A DNA stretch of 64,000 bases from Pseudomonas sp. LBUM920. Lineage in GTDB: Bacteria > Pseudomonadota > Gammaproteobacteria > Pseudomonadales > Pseudomonadaceae. Shown here piece after piece: positions 52,747 to 61,704 of this stretch. The position numbers and the translations under genes are program-made. The first letter of the stretch is position 1. The number at the start of each line of letters is the position of its first letter. The stretch is taken from positions 5,437,501 through 5,501,500 of the forward strand of contig NZ_CP027762.1 in the NCBI RefSeq assembly GCF_003852315.1. The letters are read 5' to 3'. The notes under the pieces are model-generated. The model was not told the DNA's origin. It saw only the letters and a program-made list of their open reading frames with translations, and did not search any database.

Positions 52747-54666
52747 ATGAATAGCTGGTTCGGCAACATCAGCGTCAACCTCAAACTCGGCCTGGGCTTC
52801 GGCCTGGTGCTGGTCCTCACGTCGATCCTGGCACTGACCGGCTGGACCAGCCTGGGCGGCCTGATCGACCGCAGCAACTGGATGAGCGACATCACCCAGC
52901 TCAATGCCTCGCTGACCAAGCTGCGCATCGTGCGCCTGCAATACATGCTGGCCAACGGCGACGAAGCCGTGGCACAGAACGTACAGACCAGTCTCGACGC
53001 CTTCGCCGCACAGCAACAGAAACTGCTGGACAGCTTCAAGAGCCCGGAAAACCTCAAGCTGCTCACCGAGCAGAAGGCCGTCATCACCGCGTATCAGCAG
53101 TCCCTGAACAAAATGCGTGAGGCCTACCGTAATGGCAACACCGCGCGCCAGGTCATGGGCGACAAAGCCGACATCGCCAACGCACAGATCGATGCGCTGG
53201 ATACCAGCGTGCAGCAGATGCCCGACAGCCCGGAGCGCTTCACTCAGTACCAGGCCGTGACTCACGCCAAGGAAGAGTTCCAGTTGGCCCGTTACGAGGT
53301 GCGCGGCTACACCAACACCGTCAATGCCGAGACCGAAGCTCGCGCCGCTGCGCAAATCGAGAAAGCCATCGGCGGTTTGAAAGGCCTCAGCGCGGCGTTC
53401 GGCACCAGCCAGCAAAGCGCATTGACCTCGCTGGAAGCCGCCCTGGGCGCCTATCGCAGCGCCGTGCAGAGCTACAAGGCGGCCAACGCCAACATCGTCA
53501 GCGCCCGCGCCGAAATGACCACTCAAGGCGCCGATATCGTCACCATCAGCGACAAACTGTACGACATTCAACTGGACCGTCGTGACGCCGAAAGCACCCA
53601 GGCCCGCAGCCTGCAACTGATCAGCACGTTGCTCGCCCTGCTGGTCGGCATCATTGCTGCACTGGTGATCACCCGCCAAATCACTCGCCCGATCCAGGAC
53701 ACCCTGGCCGTGGTGGAGCGTATCGCCTCCGGCGACCTGAGCCACAACATCCAGGTGACCCGTCGTGACGAGCTGGGCGTGTTGCAACAAGGCATCCAGC
53801 GCATGGGCACCACCCTGCGTGAATTGATCAGCGGTATTCGCGATGGCGTGACCCAGATCGCCAGCGCCGCCGAAGAACTGTCGGCCGTAACCGAGCAGAC
53901 CAGTGCCGGCGTCAACAGCCAGAAGATCGAGACCGATCAAGTCGCCACGGCGATGCACGAAATGACGGCCACCGTGCAGGAAGTCGCACGCAACGCCGAG
54001 CAAGCGTCCCTGGCCGCCGCCGATGCCGATGGTCAAGCCCGCGCAGGCGACAAAGTGGTGGCCGAGGCCATCGCCCAGATCGAACGCCTGGCGGCTGAAG
54101 TGGCGCGCTCCACCGACGCCATGACGCACCTGCAGCAAGAGAGCAACAAGATCGGCAGCGTAATGGACGTGATCAAGGCCGTGGCCGAGCAAACCAACCT
54201 GCTGGCACTCAACGCCGCGATTGAAGCGGCGCGTGCCGGTGAAGCCGGTCGAGGGTTCGCCGTGGTCGCCGACGAAGTGCGTGGCCTGGCCCAGCGCACG
54301 CAGAAATCCACCGAAGAAATCGAAGGCCTGGTCGCCGGCCTGCAGAACGGCACTCAGCAAGTGGCCACCGTGATGAACAACAGCCGCAGCCTCACCGACA
54401 GCAGCGTTGAGCTGACGCGCAAGGCCGGCGTGTCGCTGGAAAACATCACCCGCACCGTGTCGAACATCCAATCGATGAACCAGCAGATTGCAGCCGCGGC
54501 CGAACAGCAGAGTGCCGTGGCCGAAGAGATCAGCCGCAGCATTGTGAACGTGCGTGATGTGTCCGAGCAGACCGCAACGGCGAGCGACGAAACAGCCAAG
54601 TCGAGCGTGGAACTGGCGCGTCTGGGCAGCCAATTGCAGCAGATGGTCAGCCACTTCCGGGTTTAA
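52747..54666 (+). CDS. methyl-accepting chemotaxis protein with HBM-type sensor
   Basis: 639 residues. Membrane span near 12-32, periplasmic helical sensor of about 250 residues, second span near 293-314, HAMP (317-370) and cytoplasmic signalling domain with the invariant EAARAGEAGRGFAVVADEVR hairpin tip (split: EAARAGEAGR / GFAVVADEVRGLAQRT) near 498-520. The long sensor fits the helical bimodular family seen in McpS-type receptors for TCA acids and amines. Ligand unknown. No CheB/CheR tail pentapeptide is visible. Confidence 0.93.
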   Translation: MNSWFGNISVNLKLGLGFGLVLVLTSILALTGWTSLGGLIDRSNWMSDITQLNASLTKLRIVRLQYMLANGDEAVAQNVQTSLDAFAAQQQKLLDSFKSPENLKLLTEQKAVITAYQQSLNKMREAYRNGNTARQVMGDKADIANAQIDALDTSVQQMPDSPERFTQYQAVTHAKEEFQLARYEVRGYTNTVNAETEARAAAQIEKAIGGLKGLSAAFGTSQQSALTSLEAALGAYRSAVQSYKAANANIVSARAEMTTQGADIVTISDKLYDIQLDRRDAESTQARSLQLISTLLALLVGIIAALVITRQITRPIQDTLAVVERIASGDLSHNIQVTRRDELGVLQQGIQRMGTTLRELISGIRDGVTQIASAAEELSAVTEQTSAGVNSQKIETDQVATAMHEMTATVQEVARNAEQASLAAADADGQARAGDKVVAEAIAQIERLAAEVARSTDAMTHLQQESNKIGSVMDVIKAVAEQTNLLALNAAIEAARAGEAGRGFAVVADEVRGLAQRTQKSTEEIEGLVAGLQNGTQQVATVMNNSRSLTDSSVELTRKAGVSLENITRTVSNIQSMNQQIAAAAEQQSAVAEEISRSIVNVRDVSEQTATASDETAKSSVELARLGSQLQQMVSHFRV

Positions 54667-54672
54667 AAAACC

Positions 54673-54702
54673 AAAAAACCGCCTCGGCCGAAACCGAGGC
54701 GG
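54673..54702 (-). terminator. intrinsic terminator of a minus-strand transcript
   Basis: Stem CCGCCTCGG at 54679-54687 with CCGAGGCGG at 54694-54702; on the minus strand six T residues follow. It lies 16 bases past the stop codon of the 32-codon frame at 54719-54817. It carries no T run for the plus-strand chemoreceptor gene. Confidence 0.85.
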
Positions 54703-54718
54703 CTCCACTTCTCAGACC

Positions 54719-54817
54719 TTACAGGTCATCGAAGCTGTCCCGCAGGAATGTCCACACGTGATAACCACGCAGGGCACTCATTACGAGGTTCCACGTACGT
54801 CGTGCAAACTTAGACAT
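54719..54817 (-). CDS. putative 32-residue protein
   Basis: A short frame below usual gene-finder limits. It begins MSKFARRTWN, ends FLRDSFDDL, and its ATG follows GGAGGGCCGAGT, an unusually strong ribosome site. An intrinsic terminator begins 16 bases after its stop. The peptide is basic at the start, has a hydrophobic middle (WNLVMSALRGYHVWTF) that could be an amphipathic or membrane-associated helix, and an acidic end. I do not recognise a family. Upstream non-coding sequence is structured (54870-54960), so it may be controlled at the RNA level. Confidence 0.55.
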   Translation of the reverse strand: MSKFARRTWNLVMSALRGYHVWTFLRDSFDDL

Positions 54818-55260
54818 ACTCGGCCCTCCAAGCGTTGGGCCTTACCTCCAGCGCACTTACCGGAACACGTGAGCCTTTGGACGCGGGTCAATGCGTCCTT
54901 TGAGGTGGCCGGGCTAGTGGTCCTTCCGCATCAATCCGGCACGGATTACTAGCCCGTGGCGGTCGGTCCAGAATTGCGCGCATACCCGGCTCACCTGAAA
55001 AGCGACAAACGCAGAACGAGGAAGAGCCTAACCAACATTCCTGCCGGAGGTGTGGCCAACAGTGGTCAAACATCCAGCATTTATCGATAGATTCATTGCA
55101 AGCTTTTGCGATCAAATCTGTCCAGGGATGAAGTCCGAAAAGCGCTCCCTGCCGACCATCCTTTCCGTCTTGCGTGACGATGTGACTGGCAGGTAGTATC
55201 CACCCGCGGGTCGATGCGTCCTTTGAGACAGCAACCCCAGCCACTCACTCGGTTTGCAAT
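54818..55260 (-). promoter_or_regulatory. structured leader region upstream of the 32-aa frame
   Basis: About 440 bases without an accepted larger gene. Nested inverted repeats are seen: GGGCTAGT (54911-54918) with ACTAGCCC (54948-54955), enclosing AATCCG (54933-54938) with CGGATT (54942-54947); and on the minus strand GGACGC / GCGTCC around 54880-54899. A 23-base sequence (CGCGGGTC.ATGCGTCCTTTGAG) occurs twice, at 54882-54904 and 55205-55227, with one mismatch. The region looks like a folded 5' leader or an independent RNA. A competing 31-codon frame ends inside the structure. Confidence 0.4.
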
Positions 55261-55289
55261 AAAAAACCGCCCTACTAAGGCGGTTTTTT
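55261..55289. terminator. bidirectional intrinsic terminator
   Basis: AAAAAACCGCC at 55261-55271 with GGCGGTTTTTT at 55279-55289. Ends the minus-strand VOC/D-aminoacylase operon and can also stop rightward transcripts. Confidence 0.88.
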
Positions 55290-55308
55290 ATTGCCTGCAA
55301 TTGACCGA

Positions 55309-55677
55309 TCAGCCCTCGCCTTCCTCGACAAACACCAGCCGATTACCAAACGGATCGCCGATGCTCATCTCCCGCGAGCCCCAGGGCGTTTCTTCAACGC
55401 CAGGCTTGGCATACCGATAATCCTTGGCCAGCAATTGCTGCTGATACGCGTCCACGCCTTGCGCCTGAATCCGCACCGCTGACCCCGGCGACGCATCGCC
55501 ATGATGCTCGGACAAATGCAGCACGCACTCACCCAACGACACCTGCAGATACAACGGGAAATTCGCCTCGAAGCGATGCTGCCAGTCGACCTTGAACCCG
55601 AGGAAGTCGACGTAGAACTCCAACGCTTTGGCTTCGTCGAATATCCGCAGAATGGGGGTGACTTTTCCTAAGTGCAT
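55309..55677 (-). CDS. VOC-superfamily (glyoxalase/bleomycin-resistance) protein
   Basis: 122 residues from MHLGKVTPILRIFDEAKA; longer starts would overlap the aminoacylase gene. Two beta-alpha-beta-beta-beta units; metal-site candidates are H2 and the glutamate/histidine in LHLSEHHGD near 53 and FVEEGEG at the end. Members include glyoxalase, dioxygenases and antibiotic-binding proteins. Lies 29 bases after the D-aminoacylase gene and may be the last gene of that operon. Confidence 0.88.
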   Translation of the reverse strand: MHLGKVTPILRIFDEAKALEFYVDFLGFKVDWQHRFEANFPLYLQVSLGECVLHLSEHHGDASPGSAVRIQAQGVDAYQQQLLAKDYRYAKPGVEETPWGSREMSIGDPFGNRLVFVEEGEG

Positions 55678-55706
55678 GACCACAGCTCCGTGTATGAAAG
55701 CGCCCA

Positions 55707-57170
55707 CTATAGAGTCGAAAACCCACCACGCAAATCCCCACTGCGCGCCAAAAACCGCCCTGGCCGCTGACCATTGGCCTGCCCGTCGCTGTAGCTCAAC
55801 ACGCCGTTGATCCACACGCCATCAATGCCTTCCGCCGCGCGTTGGGGCTCCTTGAAGTCCGCCACGTCGCGCACCCGCAATGGGTCGAACAACACCAGGT
55901 CAGCCCAATACCCTTGACGAATTTCCCCACGCTCGGCCAAGCCAAAGCGCGCCGCCGACAGCCCGGTCATCTTGTGCACCGCCGTGTGCAGCGGAAACAA
56001 CCCCACATCGCGGCTGAAATGCCCCAACACCCGTGGAAATGCGCCCCACAAGCGTGGATGCGGGAACGGGTCTTCCGGCAAGCCATCCGACCCGACCATC
56101 GACAGCGGATGCGCGAGGATGCGTCGCACATCGGCTTCATCCATGCCGTAGTACACCGCACCCGCCGGTTGCAGGCGGCGTGCCGCGTCCAGTAACGAAA
56201 CATCCCACTCGGCGGCGATGTCCTGCAAGTCGCGCCCGCCGACTTCCGGGTGTGGCGTCGACCAGGTAATGGTGATGCGAAATGCGTCGGTGACCTGCTT
56301 GAGGTCCAGCGTCGAAGAGCTGGCCGCATAGGGATAACAATCACAGCCCACCGGGTGGGTTTTCGCCGCCAGTTCCAGCGACGCCAACAGCTGCGGACTG
56401 CGCCCCCAGTTGCCCGCACCGGCGCACTTGAGGTGGGAAATAATCACCGGTGCCTTGGCGTGTCGGCCGATCAAAAACGCTTCGTCCATCGCCTCCAGCA
56501 CGGGCTCGAATTCGCTGCGCAAATGCGTGGTGTACACCGCGCCAAACGCCGTCAGTTCTTCACTGAGTTGCAGCACTTCATCGGTCTCGGCATTAAACGC
56601 GCTGGCGTAGGCCAGGCCTGTGGATAAACCCAGCGCGCCAGCCTCAAGACTTGCTCGCAGCTGCACACGCATGGCGGCGATTTCATTCGGCGTGGCGGTG
56701 CGCTGCAGGTCGTCCATATGGTTGCTGCGCAGCGCCGTATGGCCGATCAACGCCGCGACATTGACCGCAGGGTGAGCACTTTCCACGGCAGCGCGGTAAT
56801 CGGCAAACCGCGGGTAAGCGAATGCCTCCCGCGTGCCCAGCAGGTTCATCGGGTCCGGCGGATCACTGCGCAGACTCACCGGCGAGGCGCTGATGCCGCA
56901 GTTGCCGACAATCACCGTGGTCACGCCCTGGCTGAGTTTGGGCAGCATTTGGGGGTGGCGGATCACCACCGTGTCATCGTGAGTGTGTACGTCGATAAAA
57001 CCGGGGGCCAAGACGCGGCCATCTGCATCAATTTCATGCTCAGCCTGGGCGTTCGACAGATCGCCGATTGTCTCGATACGCCCGTCACGCAGCCCTACAT
57101 CGGCGACATAACCTGGTGTGTTGCTGCCATCAATGATCAGCGCCTGGCGTATCAGCGTGTCGTACTTCAT
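55707..57170 (-). CDS. N-acyl-D-amino-acid deacylase (D-aminoacylase)
   Basis: 487 residues from MKYDTLIRQALIIDGSN. Amidohydrolase fold with metal motif APGFIDVHTHDD near 62 and later GNCGISASP near 100, HLKCAGAGNWG near 250 and the VGSDGLPEDPFPHPRLWGAF segment near 362. Hydrolyses N-acyl-D-amino acids to D-amino acid and acid. Starts one base after the rpiR gene, so co-translated; the GntP permease upstream may bring in the substrate. Confidence 0.93.
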   Translation of the reverse strand: MKYDTLIRQALIIDGSNTPGYVADVGLRDGRIETIGDLSNAQAEHEIDADGRVLAPGFIDVHTHDDTVVIRHPQMLPKLSQGVTTVIVGNCGISASPVSLRSDPPDPMNLLGTREAFAYPRFADYRAAVESAHPAVNVAALIGHTALRSNHMDDLQRTATPNEIAAMRVQLRASLEAGALGLSTGLAYASAFNAETDEVLQLSEELTAFGAVYTTHLRSEFEPVLEAMDEAFLIGRHAKAPVIISHLKCAGAGNWGRSPQLLASLELAAKTHPVGCDCYPYAASSSTLDLKQVTDAFRITITWSTPHPEVGGRDLQDIAAEWDVSLLDAARRLQPAGAVYYGMDEADVRRILAHPLSMVGSDGLPEDPFPHPRLWGAFPRVLGHFSRDVGLFPLHTAVHKMTGLSAARFGLAERGEIRQGYWADLVLFDPLRVRDVADFKEPQRAAEGIDGVWINGVLSYSDGQANGQRPGRFLARSGDLRGGFSTL

Positions 57171-57171
57171 A

Positions 57172-58032
57172 TCAATCTCCAAGCGGCAGGCTATCGGGGC
57201 CGCCGCGATAATCGTCCAGGGCCAGCTTGATCCGACGCAGGCGTTCCTGGTTTTCGTCCGGCATGACCAGCGCCAGCTCAGTGGCGAGCAGGTCGATGGC
57301 CAACAGCATTCCGTAGCGCGCCGCGGTGGGCTTGTAGATAAAACTGGTTTCGGCCGGCTGCAGCGGCAACAACACATCCGCCAGCTGCGCCAGCGGTGAA
57401 TCGGCCAGGGTGATGGCGACGATGGGCGCGTCGTAATTGCGCGCCAGCCTCACCACGTCCAACAACTCGGGCGTGAGGCCGGAGAGCGAGCACACGATCA
57501 GCGCCTGCTCAGGGCCCAAGGTCGCGGCGGTGACGCGCATCATCACCGGGTCGCGGCAAGCGGCAATCGGGTAACCCAGGCGCACCAGTCGCACTTGCAA
57601 CTCTTCACTGCACAGGCTCGACGGGCCGCCCATGCCGAATGCGTGAATCATCCGCGCCTTGCCCAACAGGCTGACGGCATCGACAAAACTCGCCTGGTTG
57701 AACCCCGACAGATGCTGACGCAAGGTCAATTCGATATCGCCGAGAATCTGTCGATGGAACGCCGACTGCTCCGGCAACCCCGCCGGGTCCAGGAAGCGGC
57801 TGCCCACCCCGCTGGCCTGGGCCAGTTGCAAGCGTAAATCGCGCAAGTCGCGGCAGCCGACGCTGCGGGCAAATCGCGACAAGGTCGCCGTGCTGACCTC
57901 GGCGCGCTGGGACAACTCCTCCAGACTGGCCGACGCGGCAAAGCCCACGTCATCGAGCATCAGCTTGGCGATACGGCCTTCGCCGGCACTGAAGGAATCC
58001 TGGCGGGCGCGGATCTGGTAGAGGATGTCCAT
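57172..58032 (-). CDS. MurR/RpiR-family regulator
   Basis: 286 residues. N-terminal helix-turn-helix of the RpiR type (residues 1-80: FSAGEGRIAKLMLDDV, ASLEELSQRAEVSTATLSRFARSVGC) and C-terminal SIS domain (125-260) that binds phosphosugar-like effectors in relatives. In D-aminoacylase operons this regulator controls the operon itself. Effector here unknown. Confidence 0.92.
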   Translation of the reverse strand: MDILYQIRARQDSFSAGEGRIAKLMLDDVGFAASASLEELSQRAEVSTATLSRFARSVGCRDLRDLRLQLAQASGVGSRFLDPAGLPEQSAFHRQILGDIELTLRQHLSGFNQASFVDAVSLLGKARMIHAFGMGGPSSLCSEELQVRLVRLGYPIAACRDPVMMRVTAATLGPEQALIVCSLSGLTPELLDVVRLARNYDAPIVAITLADSPLAQLADVLLPLQPAETSFIYKPTAARYGMLLAIDLLATELALVMPDENQERLRRIKLALDDYRGGPDSLPLGD

Positions 58033-58058
58033 CGGGGCTCCGGGTTACACAATAAGGC

Positions 58059-59408
58059 TCATAGAACCAGAGACAGGCCGTAAGTCAGACCGAACGCGAC
58101 CACCGAGATCAACGTCTCCAGCACGGTCCAGGTCTTGAAAGTCTGGATCACCGTCATATTGAAGTATTCCTTGATCAGCCAGAAGCCGCCGTCGTTGACG
58201 TGGGAAAAGATCACCGAACCCGCGCCGGTGGCCAACACCAATAATTCAGGGTGTGGATAACCCAGCCCCATGGCCACGGGCGCGACCACACCGGAGGCGG
58301 TGGTCATGGCCACCGTGGCCGAACCGGTGGCGATGCGCATCAGCGCAGCAAACAACCACCCCATCACCAGCGGCGACAGATGGAAGGCGTGGGCCAGGCC
58401 GAGAATTTCGTTGGTGACGCCCGCGTCCACCAAAATGCGATTCAAGCCGCCGCCCGCGCCCACCAGCAAGGTGATGCTGGCGGTCGGTGCCAGGCATTCA
58501 TTGGTGAACTTGAGGATCGCCTCGCGGTTGAAACCCTGGGCCAGGCCCAAGGTCCAGAAGCTCACCAAGGTCGCTAGCAACAGCGCAATCACCGAGTTGC
58601 CGATAAACAGCAGGAATTGGTTAAAGCCAGTGCCGGGGGTGGAAATCACATTGGCCCAGCCGCCGATCATCATCAGCACCACCGGCAACAGGATGGTGCC
58701 CATGGTCAACGTAAAGCTCGGCAGACGGGTGCGCGGCTCGCGCTCGATAAACTGGCGTTCCAGTGGGTTCTGCGCCGGCAAGTGAATGCGCGGCACGATG
58801 AACTTCGCGTACAGCGGGCCGGCGATGATGGCCGTGGGAATACCGATCAAAATTGCGTACAGCACGGTCTGCCCAACCGAGGCGTTATACGCCAGCACCG
58901 CCATCATCGCCGCCGGGTGTGGCGGCACCAGCGCATGCACCACCGACAAACCGGCGACCATCGGCAAGCCGACCATCAGGATCGACACCCCAACGCGCCG
59001 CGCCACGGTAAAGGCGATCGGCACCAGCAACACAAAACCGACCTCGAAAAACAGCGGCAGCCCCACCAGGAACGCGATGCACACCATCGCCCAATGCGCA
59101 TTGCGCTCGCCGAAGCGGTTGATCAGCGTGCGCGCCACCTGCTCGGCGCCGCCGGACTCGGCCATCATCTTGCCGAGCATGGTGCCCAGCGCCACCACCA
59201 GAGCAATGTGCCCCAGGGTTTTACCCACGCCCGCCTCGTACGAGCCCATGATCGTGTCTGCCGGCATGCCGGCCATCAGCGCCAGGCCGATGGACACCAA
59301 GGTGATGACGATAAACGGGTTGAGTCGGTAACGTGCGATCAGCACGATCAATGCAATGATGGCGATGGCAGCGTATGCCAACAGCCCCAAGCCCAGTGGT
59401 GCGGCCAT
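58059..59408 (-). CDS. GntP-family permease
   Basis: 449 residues from MAAPLGLGLLAYAA behind AAGGAGTACCGC. Twelve to fourteen hydrophobic spans, family motifs GKMMAESGGAEQVARTL near 95, VPPHPAAMMAVLA near 165 and HVNDGGFWLIKEYFNMT near 405. GntP proteins are proton symporters for gluconate and related acids; at the head of a D-aminoacylase operon it probably imports N-acyl-D-amino acids or D-amino acids (inference). Confidence 0.93.
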   Translation of the reverse strand: MAAPLGLGLLAYAAIAIIALIVLIARYRLNPFIVITLVSIGLALMAGMPADTIMGSYEAGVGKTLGHIALVVALGTMLGKMMAESGGAEQVARTLINRFGERNAHWAMVCIAFLVGLPLFFEVGFVLLVPIAFTVARRVGVSILMVGLPMVAGLSVVHALVPPHPAAMMAVLAYNASVGQTVLYAILIGIPTAIIAGPLYAKFIVPRIHLPAQNPLERQFIEREPRTRLPSFTLTMGTILLPVVLMMIGGWANVISTPGTGFNQFLLFIGNSVIALLLATLVSFWTLGLAQGFNREAILKFTNECLAPTASITLLVGAGGGLNRILVDAGVTNEILGLAHAFHLSPLVMGWLFAALMRIATGSATVAMTTASGVVAPVAMGLGYPHPELLVLATGAGSVIFSHVNDGGFWLIKEYFNMTVIQTFKTWTVLETLISVVAFGLTYGLSLVL

Positions 59409-59655
59409 GCGGTACTCCTTGGAAAGGGTCACGTCGAATTGGTTGTGAAACTCATAAATCATTCCTCGATTAAATTTTCAATTTTTATGAAAGTAATTTT
59501 CGCCCACGGATAAGTGCTGTCGCTTGGGGACATGCCCAGCGCCAGCCGATGAAAATCCGAGGGGTGTTCTTACATGAAGTTTTTGCCGCGCCGAAACTCA
59601 ACCATAAGGGCCGAGTCTGAGAGGGCAGCCCTACCGTCGATCAGGAATCCCGACA

Positions 59656-60048
59656 ATGAATCGCAAGACCCTGCTTGTTCCTTTCGCCGCCAGCGCGCTG
59701 TTGCTGGCGTTCTGCACCAGCGCCTCGGCCGCCGAGAATGCGGCGCTGAAAAAATGCATGGACAGCGCCAACACCACCGTCGACATGGTCAATTGCAACG
59801 TCAAGGAAACCAAGGTTCAGGACGATCGCCTGAACAAAGCCTATAAAACCGCCCTGGCCGCCCAGGAAGGCGACCGCAAGCAGAAGCTGCAGGACGTGCA
59901 GCGCCTGTGGCTCAAATACCGTGACGCCAATTGCGCCTTCGCCGGCAGTGCCACGGGCGGCACCATCGACCAGGTCAACGGCTCCGGCTGCGTGCTGGAC
60001 ATGACTCAGACCCGCGCGCAGGAACTCGAAGACCTGGTCGGGCCGTGA
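59656..60048 (+). CDS. LprI-like lysozyme-inhibitor-family protein (DUF1311)
   Basis: 130 residues with signal peptide MNRKTLLVPFAASALLLAFC. The mature domain has the LprI cysteine pattern (KKCMDS, VNCNVKE, ANCAFAG, SGCVLD) and LQDVQRLWLKYRDANC near 80, typical of DUF1311. Periplasmic; relatives inhibit lysozyme or have unknown roles. Stop is 5 bases from the convergent SulP gene. Confidence 0.9.
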   Translation: MNRKTLLVPFAASALLLAFCTSASAAENAALKKCMDSANTTVDMVNCNVKETKVQDDRLNKAYKTALAAQEGDRKQKLQDVQRLWLKYRDANCAFAGSATGGTIDQVNGSGCVLDMTQTRAQELEDLVGP

Positions 60049-60052
60049 TCAG

Positions 60053-61498
60053 TTACTCATGATGAACGCGCGCACGCTTTAACAGCTTCTTGCAGCGCTC
60101 GGACAAATGCAGCACCCGCAGATGTTTGCCGGCTTTGCGGTAGCGTTCTCGCAAGGTCATCAGCGCGGCAATCGCCGAGTAGTCGACAACGCTCAGGTGA
60201 CGACAATCCAGCGTCACCTGAGCCGGATCGTTGGCCGGGTCGAACTGGTTCAGAAACGGCGTGGTCGAGGCAAAGAACAACGTGCCATGCAGGCGGTACA
60301 GCTTGCTGCCGTCGGCTTCCAGATGTTCATCGGCATACAGCTCGCGCGCCTGTTGCCAGGCAAAATTCAGCGCCGCAATCACAATGCCGCACAGCACGGC
60401 CGTGGCCAGGTCGGTAAACACCGTAATCACCGTCACCGCCAGAATCACCAGCACATCATTGACCGGCACTTTGTTGATCACCCGCAACGACGCCCAGGCA
60501 AAGGTCTGCTGCGACACCACAAACATCACGCCCACCAGCGCCGCCAGCGGAATCCGCTCGATCAGCGGCGACAGAAACAAAATGAACAACAGGATCATCA
60601 CCCCGGCAAACACCCCGGAGAAACGCCCGCGCCCGCCGGAGCTCAAGTTGATCACGGTTTGCCCGATCATCGCGCAACCGCCCATGCCGCCGAACAGGCC
60701 CGAGACCATATTCGCCGCGCCCAGGGCCACGCTTTCGCGGTCAGGGTAGCCACGGGTCTCGGTGATTTCGTCGGTGAGGTTCAAGGTCAGCAGGGTTTCC
60801 AGCAGGCCGACCATCGCCATCAGGAACGCGTAGGGCGCGATGATGCCGAGGGTTTCCAGGGTCCAGGGGATTTGCGGCAGCGCGAAGGTCGGCAGGCCAC
60901 CGGCGATGTGGGCCATATCGCCGAGGGTGCGCGTCGGCAAGCCGAGCAGGTACACCGCCAAACCGACGCCGAGGATCGCCACCAGCGCGGGCGGCACAGC
61001 GCGCGTCAGGCGCGGCAGCAAGTAGACAATCGCCATGGTCACCGCCACCAGGCCGATCATTACGTATAACGGCTCGCCGCTGAGCCAGCTTTCGCCGCTT
61101 TTGAAATGCTCCAATTGCGCCAGCGCGATGATGATCGCCAGGCCGTTGACGAAACCGAGCATCACCGGGTGCGGCACCATGCGCACCAGCTTGCCCAGGC
61201 GCAACAGACCGAATGCGACCATGATCAGCCCGCCCAGCAACACCGTCGCCAGCAAATACTCCACGCCGTGCTGCACCACCAGCGCGACGATCACCACCGC
61301 CATCGACCCCGCGGCGCCCGAAACCATACCGGGGCGGCCACCGAATAACGCGGTGAGGGTGCAAATGATGAAGGCACCGTAGAGCCCCATCAGCGGGTTG
61401 AGGTGGGCGACCAGGGCGAAGGCGATGCATTCGGGCAGCAGCGCAAAGGACGTAGTGAGGCCGGCCAGGGCATCGGCGCGCAGACGGGTGAGGTTCAT
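60053..61498 (-). CDS. SulP-family anion transporter with STAS domain
   Basis: 481 residues from MNLTRLRADALAGLTTSFAL. About eleven membrane spans with the family signature GLYGAFIICTLTALFGG near 45 and MGGCAMIGQTVINLSSGGRGRFSG near 270, then a C-terminal STAS domain (VTLDCRHLSVVDYSAIAALM near 425). SulP proteins carry sulfate, bicarbonate or dicarboxylates. Substrate not known; bicarbonate is plausible. Confidence 0.92.
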   Translation of the reverse strand: MNLTRLRADALAGLTTSFALLPECIAFALVAHLNPLMGLYGAFIICTLTALFGGRPGMVSGAAGSMAVVIVALVVQHGVEYLLATVLLGGLIMVAFGLLRLGKLVRMVPHPVMLGFVNGLAIIIALAQLEHFKSGESWLSGEPLYVMIGLVAVTMAIVYLLPRLTRAVPPALVAILGVGLAVYLLGLPTRTLGDMAHIAGGLPTFALPQIPWTLETLGIIAPYAFLMAMVGLLETLLTLNLTDEITETRGYPDRESVALGAANMVSGLFGGMGGCAMIGQTVINLSSGGRGRFSGVFAGVMILLFILFLSPLIERIPLAALVGVMFVVSQQTFAWASLRVINKVPVNDVLVILAVTVITVFTDLATAVLCGIVIAALNFAWQQARELYADEHLEADGSKLYRLHGTLFFASTTPFLNQFDPANDPAQVTLDCRHLSVVDYSAIAALMTLRERYRKAGKHLRVLHLSERCKKLLKRARVHHE

Positions 61499-61600
61499 GA
61501 GGTACCAGGGCGTTGCGGGGGATAAGGCGGGGAATGGTACGGAATTGCAGGGAGTGGGGCCAGTAAAGCGTAACAACAGATGACCGAGGCGCCTTCATCG

Positions 61601-61681
61601 CAGGCAAGCCCGCTCCCACACTTGACCGCGTTCCAACAGTGGAATGCAGTCAAATGTGGGAGCGAGCTTGCTCGCGAAGGC
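61601..61681. repeat. REP pair, opposite arrangement
   Basis: GGCAAGCCCGCTCCCACA at left and TGTGGGAGCGAGCTTGC at right, so the GTGGGAGC ends point inward toward the 35-base spacer, the reverse of the other pairs in the window. Confidence 0.8.
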
Positions 61682-61704
61682 AGCACCGCGGTGCTAAGCG
61701 AACA

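Noticed and set aside
54673..54702. Terminator of the chemoreceptor gene
   Set aside because: The T run is on the minus strand, so the hairpin primarily serves the minus-strand transcript.
52636..54708. 690-codon open frame on the minus strand
   Set aside because: Antisense to the chemoreceptor gene, which has a full HAMP and signalling domain. Composition is that of a GC shadow.
54888..55244. 118-codon minus-strand frame upstream of the 32-residue frame
   Set aside because: Alternative reading of a region with strong RNA structure; no ribosome site or family likeness. Its last 31 codons could be a leader peptide, so it is mentioned only as a possibility.
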